From NCBI GenBank assembly GCA_032622095.1, contig CP136062.1:2046001-2110000 (forward strand): a stretch of 64,000 nucleotides of DNA, in the 5' to 3' direction. The first letter of the stretch is position 1, and every line of letters starts with the position of its first letter. Below the pieces are notes generated by a model, which made no database searches, was not told where the DNA came from, and worked only from the letters and a program-made list of their open reading frames with translations. The position numbers and the translations under genes were made by a program. Positions 11,728 to 22,309 of the stretch are shown here, one piece after another. This DNA comes from Siphonodentalium dalli (taxonomy: Eukaryota; Mollusca; Scaphopoda; Gadilida; Siphonodentaliidae).

Positions 11728-13145
11728 ATGATTTATAATCAAATTATCAATCTGTATCGTTACTTGGGCATTCAAACTATTCAGGAAGTTACAGAATGTG
11801 CCCATCTTGGTTTAATTCAGGACAAGTTTGCGAAGCAGGTCAATTCCGCCTCGTCTGTGGCGACAAAACTGAGGAATAACATTTTCAATATCATGGGTAA
11901 CAAACTTATGAAATCCACTACACCCATCACCACGACAAATGTCCTCAAAACTGTTGTTCTACCGAGAGCCCTTTACGGAGTCGATGTGGTTCCTTTTGAT
12001 CAAAGTTCAGCCATCACCATTATGAACAAAGCCGCCATAACATGCCTCAAATACGCACAATCCCTCCCAAAACGAGCGTCAACTAGGCTATCGCTCGGTC
12101 TTCTTGGATTTCTACCAATTGAATATCAACTGCATATCAAAAAACTTTGCTTCCTGGGACGTCTTATCAATCTATCGTTCGACCATCAATTACCATTACG
12201 TCTGTTTCTCCTGAAAGCACACCTGTACAGACTATACATTCGCTCCAGTGGTTTTGTCCAGGAAATGTCCTCCATATTAGCCAAATACGATCTTTTGGAC
12301 GATTTGAACGACTATCTGGACCATGGGGTCTTCCCAAAACTGTCAACGTGATTAACTCTTGTGAAGGCAGCTGTCAGGGGAACGTTCATTTCCTCGTGGC
12401 AGACCAATGTTTCGTCCGATCCATCCTTGCGAATTCTGTGGAAAGTTCACCCTAATCCCCTATCAAACTGGACAGTCTGGAAACTCTCCATGGAAATGCA
12501 TACATGTCGAAATATCTCGAAAACTTAGTACTGCTTCTCAACAGGACAACTTATGCCAACCATTTAGTGTGTCATCTCTGCAGCGAAGTGTACTCGAACG
12601 AAATCGACCACGCCCTGTTCGTATGCTCTTCTCCAGCCGCTCTCATCATCAGAAACTCTTTTTGGGAAGGGATTATCTCTCGTTTCGGCATACCCGAATA
12701 TTTTTACCTTACGTCGTTAGCCAAAGATGACTTGGTAGCAACCCTCCTCGGAAGTTCTTTGGAAACCCTAACAGAACACATAGCCCACTGTCTCAAGGAA
12801 CTAGTACTATATTCTGCGAAGTTCCTGTACGTTCTCAGCACAATGATCAGGAATGGCGTTCAGCAACCCGCGTCACGTCCATTGTAATTATCTTCTCAAC
12901 ACCCACGCATGTTGTAACGACTAACTTTAATATCTATTGTACAAATCAGATTTTCCTGCAACAAAAGCTGTAGTGAACATTCATGTGCATACATGCTTCA
13001 CTCTCGTGGTTTCCAACACGTCTCCATACTTGTACATAACGGCCCACCACACTGACCAGGGGAGCCCACTTTAATCCAACTGTAATTATATGTCATGTAT
13101 ATCGATATCTCCTATACTTGGAGGTAATAAAGATATCTCTTATAC
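11728..13145 (+). pseudogene. LINE reverse-transcriptase C-terminal fragment plus 3' tail
   Basis: The frame at 11728-12351 encodes the post-palm part of a non-LTR retrotransposon RT. It has Y-L-G-I near the start, then V-L-P-R-A-L-Y-G, S-L-P-K-R-A and L-G-F-L-P-I-E. The same frame continues past a TGA at 12349-12351, which probably replaced a Trp codon, to about 12520. The rest (12504-12887) is in another frame and carries a terminal zinc-finger motif C-H-L-C...H...C. So there is one nonsense change and one frameshift. The fingers and palm are missing, which fits 5' truncation. The tail near 13120 reads GGAGGTAATAAAGATATC, like the other LINE 3' ends in this window. The family resembles CR1/RTE-like elements; exact clade uncertain. 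Confidence 0.75.
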
Positions 13146-15820
13146 AAAATTTTCAGACCAGGGGGGTACTAGGTCTCAGTTGTAGACTATTACCTATAAC
13201 ACACATAATTATCGATTATATTAATATTATATTTTGTCCAGTTCATATATAATTATAATCTTTCTTCTACACGGCATATCAATAAAACACAATTCCTATT
13301 TGGTTAATATGAAAATAAATGCTTCCAAAACATACATGTTTCTGTTACCAGAACTTGTACGTTACCACATGGTTCGAATTATGAACAGACCGACACAGAC
13401 TTGAATGACAATAAGAAGGCAAATCATGGTTTACGTAAACCTGAGTTTCAAAAAGACGAGAATACGGACCAGTGCTGACCAATAATCCCAGCTTACTCAC
13501 CTCGAAGCTGGGTAACACATGGCGATCACCGTGGTCTCGGCCTGATCTAGACTATAGTTTACATGAAAACCTGGACTAGACCAGGGACCAGAATTCGGCC
13601 GATTAGGTCATTGACAATTCAATCTAGAAAGCTTCACAATTCAGATTAATTGAAACGTTCAATACTAAATATTTTTAATCTTGAATTAGTCAGAGAACTA
13701 GAATAATAAAACTTCTAATTCTTTTTATAGGAGAGGTTTGGGTAGGCACCTTTTTCTAGGGTATGTAGGGAAACCCTAACACAGGGTTTTTTTTGTGGTT
13801 TTTTTTTTGCCTCAGAGATGATTGGTATCACATAATTTCTTACTTATGAGGACAAGATACATATAGAATAAGTTATTAAGTAAAGACATTAAAAAGTCCG
13901 GTAAAGAGCGTTTGTGCTTATCAAAAATTATCATTTAATGTATTTAATATTCGACAGGAAAATATGTTAGCTACTTCAGTGAAATGAGCTACGTAAATGT
14001 TAATGGGTATGTCAAAATGACCGACATTCATCGCATTTGTAGATTCCTGCACCCAGTAGAATGGTACTATAGTAGTGCACTGATTGAGCTACTTATTAAA
14101 GGGACAGCACCTACTATGTGCTGAAACTATATTTGGAACATTTTATACCATGGCAAATATCTACACAAATTATAAAACCAACTACCTATCGAATTAATAT
14201 CCAGCTGTGCGTGTCATAATAATAATTCTTATATAGTGTTTATCCCCGTATTGGGCCCTAAGCGATATACATGATATAAAATAGACATTAAAACAGTATA
14301 AACAACAGGATATACATAAACTAGTCACCATTTATCCGTTGCTTGATTCTTCGGATACATGCGTTTACAAAGGCGAGTCATGTAACAAATAAGCAAAACA
14401 TGTACATATCAGTTCATTCATTTGTACCAACACTATAAATATTTTCGCAAATTTAATTAAATGTCATTTAGATTTCCATGGTACCACCTTTTAATTAATA
14501 GTCTCCTCGGATATGATTTGGATAAATCACCAACATGCAAATTGGCCCTATCCCTTTGCGTAGAAAATGATTTGTTGTACCATGGTGACAGATGAATTAC
14601 CTGGAGTATTAAAATATACTCATTCTTTTGAAGTTGAATTGACATTTATACTGTTAATGTTTTACTCATGGGTGACCCTCCAATGGCTTACCAGTACAAG
14701 TCAGGACAGTGGGTGTTTTTCCTCAATTAATTTAATTTCTTGTTGTAAATACTATTGTAACCACTTCCGGGTAAAATGTACTTTTGCTATCTGTATGCGA
14801 ATTTGTTAATGCCATATTCTGTGATATATTATTCAGTAAATAATCAGAACAAATATCATCTCGTCTGTCGTATGTGATCAGCATAGTCGCTGAATATTGA
14901 TTTAGCGTGGTATAAAGCGTGCTCAATGTTGAAAACAATTATTTTCGGGTCGAAATGAATTCCACTAGTTTGAATTTGGAGTCACCAAATGGTCGAAATG
15001 ATTAAGTCGAACACATGGATAACTCGAAGTAATCAAACGTTCCCTTGCGATTCAACTTAACGAAGTTTAACTGTATTCCGTTTTATGGTGCAGGCCACGG
15101 TGAAAACCCACTATAAAGAGCGTACATCTGGTGTTGTCGAGTTAGGTTCATAACGAGCGTAATTCAGATTTTAATAATACCGATATGTGCTTATTTTTGT
15201 TTTTTAATTAAGTTCAATATGAGCTTATTTTCAGGAGAACAGGCTGTCCTGGCAGGCCCTGGTTCACCTTTTAGTCACTGATTCACCCCAGTTCGGTAAT
15301 ATGTGTATCGTGCAAACCACTGTTTGTGTTACCAATGGATACGACATTAATGGTAAGGGTGTGGATCGCTAGTAGTCAAATAGACAGAGTACACGGACCC
15401 CAATACCCGCCACACTATAATGGGGCAAACTGAGACTGATTAGAACTGCGGCGCTCGAAAAAATGTCTTTACAAATGGTGAACAAAAATGGATGAATATA
15501 ATATGTAGATACAGATTAATAATTTATTTGTAAATAAAATCTGTATATTGACAACTATATTTGCGGGGAAATGTGAGTTTTGTCATTTATACTCCGAGAG
15601 TGGGATGCAATTAAAACATAAGGTATAACATGTCTAACCATTAGGCAATTAACCCTTTATATACCAAAACATCAATGATGAGTGGTTGTCCCATAGGAAA
15701 TGTTCAGATAATAGATTCAACAAACATGAAAGTATTATCTAAATATTTCCCTCAGTAAGTAGGGCTCGAGATAATGATGTACTTTTATTTATATGTTGTC
15801 TGTTTTATCACCTTAAAAAT
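13146..15820. other. No supported feature over 2.7 kb
   Basis: Mostly AT-rich. Small frames (14457-14645, 14567-14809, 14732-14938) lack motifs. A TTATCCCCGTATTGGGCCCTAAGCG stretch near 14240 resembles conserved cores of dispersed repeats, but no partner is in the window. Confidence 0.45.
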
Positions 15821-16235
15821 ATTCATATATGTTCAAATCGCCATCAACAGAAGGAATGTTAAAATATATATAGTTTTGTTCTTATGCCAAACATAATCAG
15901 CGCGTAAATAGTATATTGTCGTCAAGACGTACGATGGTGTACGTAAACAAGAGCCTGCTCGTGTTACAGAAGTTTTGCATCTGTTTACATAACACAGCGC
16001 AATTATATTGGTTAATCACAAACCAATGATATAAACGATCTTTATTATTTCCATATAAGGAAAAAAGGAAAAAAGGAACAAATAACGCTCTTTATTTTTA
16101 CCATATCCGGATCTAAACAAAAGCCAGGTTCTGTAACGTTTTTTGCTTTTGTTTACATAACAAAGGAAAAACATTTGATGATAACCTACTGTTTATGTCA
16201 TATTTCTGATTGGTATAAGAACAAAGTATGTCTAT
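15821..16235 (+). repeat. Direct repeat D, copy 1
   Basis: About 410 bp repeated at 19210-19608. Shared blocks include ATAATCAGCGCGTAAATAGT and GACGTACGAYGGTGTACGT. Each copy contains two internal stretches built on GTTTACATAACA and CTCTTTATT, so D is itself partly duplicated inside. Confidence 0.75.
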
Positions 16236-17174
16236 AGTTACGTGCGCTCGCGCAACAGTATGGCGATCAGACAGATTCGTAGCTTGGTAGCTTGGTAGCT
16301 TGGTGTCACACTCCATGACGTCACCAAAAACGACGTAAAACCTCGTGGCGTTCTGACATTTTTACTGTGCCGCGTTTTTGCTATGTTTATTTTATGTGTT
16401 GTTTTCGATTATTTGTTTGTCGCCGATATCGCCATTTGTCAGGATTCCCTGTTTCGATATTTAAAACTGGCATGCTCGTAGTTGGCCTCGATTTCGATTT
16501 TTTCTCCCAGGTCAAAATTCGTCAGAGTTATGACAAAAATAGATCGACCTACATTTTCTCCATCGATCTACATCAAAGAGTCTATAGACTCCTTCGGGAC
16601 CTACATAGACTCCTTCATTTGGGTATTTTCACTTATAATTGGGAAGTTTTATCATTTTTGGTTCGTGCGAAGACCTCTTTTTATCGTGCGAGAAAAGAGA
16701 GACATTCAAAACGCGATTTCGTAATTCGACGCAATAGGCTGAATAGCCTAACCTTCAGCAGAGTTCCGGGTCAAATACGACGAATGACGTAACACAAAAC
16801 AAAACGCATTTGTTAACACAAACACCGTTTGAAGAGTTTATTATTACATAAAATGATCGTTATTGATTAATTATTGATTAATTATTGATATTTATTGTTG
16901 CATATTGGCTGCTATCAATATTTACAAAAATAGTACTAATTATTTCTTATAATGGCAGGGGGGGGGGGGTGAAAAAAAAATTCCGGCACGTATGCCGGGG
17001 TGGGTGGGTGGTCAAAGCCACCAACAAGCAATTTTTTCCGGAACTAAAAAAAAATAATTCTGCTTGTTTTTTAGTGTTTTGGCAATGAGTTGGGCTTCAA
17101 AACCACTTTGAATGAGAGAAATAATGTAATTCTAACTGGTAAACTGCAGGCAGTTATCGTGTTGTATTTTGTTG
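16236..17174. other. No supported gene
   Basis: The longest frame, 16367-16792 (141 codons), is Arg/Phe/Tyr-rich without motifs and is probably chance. A G11 run at about 16957 and a GGGTGGGTGGGTGG stretch follow; the latter has a relative near 17420. Confidence 0.4.
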
Positions 17175-17285
17175 CAAATTTTGAAATCCAAGATGGCCGC
17201 TGGCGGCCATGTTTTTATGGCCGAATGACTTCAAAATGACTCATTCCTATTTACATGTCCATGTTAACATCCATGATAAATAGTA
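17175..17285 (+). repeat. Lone diverged monomer of the 164-bp family
   Basis: TTTTGAAATCCAAGATGG through CATGTTAACATCCATGATAAA matches the type-B unit of the arrays at 1-640 and 31430-34430. It is truncated, with no terminal hairpin. Confidence 0.7.
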
Positions 17286-18722
17286 TGCACAGAAGTTCAT
17301 ATACAGCTGTTTACAGTGAATTTTTCCCCGCAAATCTCTGTTTTAGTGTTAAAAGGGGGGGTGGGGGTCAACAAATGGTCGGAAAAAACTGCCGAAAACG
17401 GAAAAAAATTTGGCGATGGGGGTGGGTGGGTACAAAAAATGATCGAAAGGGAAAAAATGCCATACGACCCCCACCCCCTGATAATTGCTCCTTTGGTCAA
17501 CTTTGACTATCGGAAAATGAAAATCAAAATATGCCGCTGAAAAAAATGCAATCGATATTAAAGTCTCATCCTTTCGGCAACATGGAATTGGTTTTAATTA
17601 CTTAAATGATTAATATAGTAAATTGCCTTTTATCTGTGATGAAATGAGAAATGGTAATTGTCTTTTTTTTGCTAACATTAAATTAAATTAAATAAATTAA
17701 GTAAAATACAGTGAAACTATTTTTTTAATTATTGTTTATTACATTTTTGCGCACGTTGGCATCTCTCTGAGTGCATTCTAGTTTACTATTCTTTCTGTTT
17801 ATGGCGGTTTTTTACGGAGGTGATATTTTAACAGCATACCCACCGCCAACGCCGCCCATATCTTTAACATCCCTCATCGTCAACAATAGACCATTCCGAT
17901 ATACACTTTCTAACTGACTGGGATAATCCATTTAGTATAGAAATGGTTAACTATTTGCATAATAATTTCAGAATGATATCGAGGGGCATCGACAGAGTGG
18001 AAGCAACCGGGAGTCGTGGGGGTGACTGGGAACGTCGTTTATCGTTTATTATAAATATTACTAATTCTATATCCCGTGTGAATATTTGATTTCGGGGCGC
18101 CGTGGTTCGCACGAACACCAACGAAGCAAAATTAACGGATTTTATGTTTGTGCGAACCATACTGGTTATATCCGGTATGTCATGAAACGGGGTGAATGCG
18201 ATCGTAAGTACACATACCTGCCACTTTTCCAGATAGGCGACCGGGCATACATGTACATCGAGTCATCTGTAGTCATATGTCCAAAATATCGACACAATTG
18301 AGCAAACTGTTAGAATCAGGCGGAATGGTATGCATGGTATTTCCATTATACTGGTGTAAAATAAATCGAATTGGCGTAACATATTCTAAATAGTTGTTGG
18401 TGTTATATGCGGCGATTATCAGCGGTTCACGTTGATTCACTGTGAGTAATTCATTTACCAATGTGGAATTGAAGGTACGAGACTTCGGCCGTTCTATAGT
18501 TTCTATACGCTCGTCTGAACTAGCATTATATAGCTCAACGATCGAAGTTCTTCACTGTTGTTGTATTCAGTGCAGTTAATGTGACATTCAATATCAGAGA
18601 AAAGATTGAGCAGTAATTGCATTATTGTTTGATAAATGAGACGGCTAGACGCATACAAAAATCAATAGCCGGTTGAAGAGGTGGCCATTGAATGAGACCA
18701 CATACCGGGACCATTTTCGGTA
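17286..18722. other. No supported gene; part of a duplicated mosaic
   Basis: Contains G-rich and A-rich low-complexity sequence (17350-17470). The block GACGGAGGTG...CACCGCCAACGCCGCCC in its 17815-17877 form recurs at 19635-19680. The block TGCATTCTAGTTT at about 17770 recurs near 46560. Confidence 0.45.
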
Positions 18723-19179
18723 GGGCATGTAACCTATTATGTCTGCAATTACGATGTCTGCAAACATCGACATGCCACCCATGCATTGACCTGACCAGGT
18801 GCATGTTCGATGAGCTGATTGAAATTCCGGATCAGAATTATATAATTTGCAATACAAGTGTTATCGTATGAAAATCAATCGAAGCACATTTAATACATTA
18901 TCCGAACACGAGTTGTGCTAGCGGCACACCATTTACAAAAAATATTGGCTTAGATAATTTGCGTGACCTAGTTTCCTGCAGAAGGGCATGTAACCTATTA
19001 TGTCTGCAATTGCGATGTCTGCAAATCATCGACATGCCACCCATGCATTTTCACACAATGACCTAACCAGGTTCATGTTCGACAATGATGGCGACGAGCT
19101 GATTGAAATTCCGGATCAGAATTATATAATTTGCAATACAAGTGTTATCGTATGAACTCAATCGAACACAAGCACATCT
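18723..19179 (+). repeat. Local tandem duplication, 261-bp offset
   Basis: Copy 1 is 18723-18891 and copy 2 is 18984-19179. Both carry GGGCATGTAACCTATTATGT and TTATATAATTTGCAATACAA. Copy 2 has two short insertions (TTTTCACACAA-like and ACAATGATGGCG-like). Confidence 0.85.
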
Positions 19180-19209
19180 AAAGGCACAGGCGGCGTTCGT
19201 TGCAGAAAT

Positions 19210-19608
19210 ATTCATATTTGTTCAAATCACCATCAACAGAAGGAATATTAAAATAGTTTCGTTCATATGCCAAACATAATCAGCGCGTAAATAGTATATT
19301 GTCGTGAAGACGTACGACGGTGTACGTAAACAAGAGCATACTCGTGTTACAGAAGTTGTGCTTCTGTTTACATAACACAGCGCAATTCTATTTGTTAATC
19401 ACACAAACATGATTTAAACGCTCTTTATTATTTCCATATCAGGAAAACAGTAACAAATAAAAATCTTTATGTTTACCATATCCGGATTTAAACAAAAAAG
19501 CCAGGTAACGTAACGTTTTTTGTTTTTGTTTACATAACAAAGCGAAAACATTGACAATACCGTACTGTTTATGCCATGTTTCTGATTGGTACAAGAACAA
19601 GGTCTGTC
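19210..19608 (+). repeat. Direct repeat D, copy 2
   Basis: Partner of 15821-16235, about 85-90% similar by eye. It lies next to another pair: TATCCGAACACGAGTTGTGC occurs at about 18899 and again at 19689. Confidence 0.75.
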
Positions 19609-19844
19609 AATATTTTACTATTCGGTTTTTGACGGAGGTGAATATTTTAACAGCATAGCCACCGCCAACGCCGCCCGTATCGTTAATACAGTATCCGAAC
19701 ACGAGTTGTGCTAGCGGCACACCATTTACAATAAAAGTGGCCATATAATTTGCGTCACCTATTCACTGTTTCGTGCAGAAATGAGCGGCAAATATGATTT
19801 GACTTCAAAGTATGTTAACACACAGAAGATATTATTTCTTAATC

Positions 19845-20201
19845 ATGACCATACGCCCACGAGTGCCTTCACGTGCAAGCACTAGTATCAAACGAAAAAA
19901 AGTTGACGAAATTTCGCCTATGGAGCAGAGATCACTACGAAGGAGCGGGTCAGTTGGTGACATTCCATCATTTGTAAATTAATTCAGTGACTCTGAGCCT
20001 GATTTTCTGTAGCGAGACTGCTTGGAGGGTAAAACAAAGGGAACAATAGGACATGCAAAGAAAACCTACACGAATGAGTTGTTGGACAATACTATCCAGT
20101 CAGACAAGTTTTCTGAAATGTGTAAATCAAAATTGATCCCCGAGCTCACACAAGCTACCACAGAAGTCATGAATTTGCTGTGGAACAGGCTGTATGACTA
20201 G
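19845..20201 (+). pseudogene. Decayed small ORF, possibly LINE ORF1 N-terminus
   Basis: One frame of 119 codons from ATG 19845 to TAG 20199-20201 reads like a protein throughout. It is interrupted only by TAA at 19980-19982 and TAG at 20010-20012, with no frameshift. The first 45 residues are basic (I-K-R-K-K-V) and Ser/Arg-rich. After the stops come an acidic F-S-D-S-E-P-D-F and a hydrophilic helical stretch ending L-L-W-N-R-L-Y-D. I do not recognise a family. Position amid LINE debris suggests an ORF1 fragment, but an exon relic is also possible. Confidence 0.45.
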
Positions 20202-20292
20202 TAGACCAGGCTGTGACGGAGGCAGGTGCCACCAATTCAATTCAATTCAATTAAATTTAATATGACCATACGTAAACGTAATAAAGCCCACG

Positions 20293-20706
20293 TAGATTAA
20301 ATCTGGCAGTTTGCGATACGAAATACATTTATAATAATTACCGCTTTTGAATTATACCGGTATCAAAATTAGTCGACGAAATTGATGTGACAAAGATAAA
20401 GGGAAATAATGACATTTCTTCCTGTGCTCAAATAGAACTTTCGAAGAGGTGTTCTTTTGTGCGACACTGTTCACATTTTCACAACATTTTTTACTCGATG
20501 CGTTTACTGTTAACACCGAAGATCTGGTCTGCTTGACAGCGTGGAAATGTAATAAAATTACATTACAAAATGCTCCAAGTTGTGTGTTGAAATTATGCAC
20601 TACATGTGGAGTGATCACAGGGTGTGCTGTATAGCTCATGGTGTGTTGCTACACAGCTAAGTCATGTAGTCCGAAAATATCCAACTTCTATTACAATCTG
20701 AGATAG
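20293..20706 (+). repeat. Direct repeat E, copy 1
   Basis: About 414 bp, roughly 97% identical to 21410-21823. Shared features include TAGATTAAATCTGGCAGTTT at the left edge and CATGTAGTCCGAAAATATCC near the right edge. Non-coding. Confidence 0.9.
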
Positions 20707-20772
20707 TGGCTCAATGTCTAACGGTTTCCATGTGAGTTGATCTGATTTGTGTTTGATGTCACCTTGATGAGT

Positions 20773-21409
20773 TCATTTGACATAATGTTGCATATATATA
20801 CACTGATGTCTATTTTGTGTGTGATGCTGTGTGAGGTCGTGTGCATGTGTGTGGGTCTTTAAATGAGGGTGCGTGTGCATTTGGTTGTGTGAGAGTGCGC
20901 GTGAGGGTAGGTGAGTTCGCGTGCGACTGAATGCTAGGTGAGGGAGTGCGCGTGTGTCTGACTCTATTGTCAAATCTTAGATTCCCATATCTTTGATGAA
21001 ACTTACTTGCATGTGTAGAACGTGTCGGTCAGTTTGCATCTGCATGCCTGTCAGTCGTGTTTCTTCCTGTCTGCATGTTTATCTGTCAGCATGTATGTCT
21101 GTCTGGATACGTATGTGAATGTCTGCCTGTCTGTCTGTATGTCTCTTTCGCGTGTATGTTTGACTGTAAAATCGTCTAAGCCTAGGCGTGTCTGGACGTG
21201 TTTACATGTACGCCTGTGCGCGGCTGGGTGGTTGCATGTGCCTGAGACTCAGTGTGTGTGTGTGTAACTGTGTGCGTAATCTCGCTTTATTTTGTGTTGC
21301 CGTATTCCTTAAATGTGCATATATTCCACTGTCATTTTTGTATTAGAATTGTTTGTAACTATGTTATTTAAATGTAACTCTCCGATAGTGGAGGCAATAA
21401 AAGGATATA
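20773..21409 (+). mobile_element. LINE 3'-UTR-like insert between the E repeats
   Basis: A GTGTG/CTGTCTGT-rich stretch ends in GGAGGCAATAAAAGGATATAT, with AATAAA at 21396-21401. This closely resembles the LINE ends at 13120 (+) and 29715 (-). No RT sequence is left. It abuts repeat E copy 2 exactly. Confidence 0.5.
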
Positions 21410-21823
21410 TAGATTAAATCTGGCAGTTTGCGATACGAAATACATTTATAATAATTACCGCTTTTGAATTATACCGGTATCGAAATTAGTCGACGAAATT
21501 GATGTGACAAAGATAAAGGGAAATAATGACATTTCTTCCTGTGCTCAAATAGAACTTTCGAAGAGGTGTTCTTTTGTGTGACACTGTTCACATTTTCACA
21601 ACATGTTTTACTCAATGCGTTTACTGTTAACACCGAAGATCTGGTCTGCTTGACAGCGTGGAAATATAATAAAATTACATTACAAAATGCTCCAAGTTGT
21701 GTGTTGAAATTCTGCACTACATGTGGAGTGATTACAGGGTGTGCTGTATAGCTCATGGTGTGTTGATACACAGCTAAGTCATGTAGTCCGAAAATATCCA
21801 ACGTCTATTCAAATCTGAGATAG
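21410..21823 (+). repeat. Direct repeat E, copy 2
   Basis: Partner of 20293-20706; only about a dozen differences seen over 414 bp. Confidence 0.9.
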
Positions 21824-21924
21824 AAATGCTTATTTGCATAAGTTGGAGGGAATTGTGTGAGCACATGGTGACGTCATACAGTATAGTACAGTTCACAATC
21901 CGAAGAAACAAGTTCTGTTACAGT

Positions 21925-22090
21925 CATGTCGCAAGCATATGGGTGCTCGTCCCATATCCCAACTAAAGAACACAGGTGTGACATTAAGAACTAACCGGCA
22001 CGATTGAACATAGTGACATTAACGGATTGACATACCCATGTCACAGTATATGTCGCAAGCATATGAACGCATGCATTTGACACTATATCA
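21925..22090 (+). repeat. Repeat C, copy upstream of the LINE
   Basis: ATGTCGCAAGCATATG words and the block GATTGAACATAGTGACATTAACGGATTG match copies at 28760-28850 and 29450-29540. The LINE appears to have inserted into this repeat family. Confidence 0.65.
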
Positions 22091-22309
22091 TAACCTCAAC
22101 CATGGAGGTTTCGTATCGGATTTCACTTAATTTTGTTTTGTTTTTTTATATATTCAGTATGTTTGTGTGTCAGTATGCATGATCTGTATGGTTGATTCTT
22201 ATTCCAGTGGCGTAATATATTATTGTGCTGTATTTTCTAAATATATATACATTATCTCCTATGTACTTCTATGTCGATGTTTCGGTAGTCTGCATGCTAG
22301 TTGTCGATT

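Noticed and set aside
16367..16792. 141-codon frame
   Set aside because: No start context, domain or conserved pattern; adjacent duplicated DNA is non-coding.
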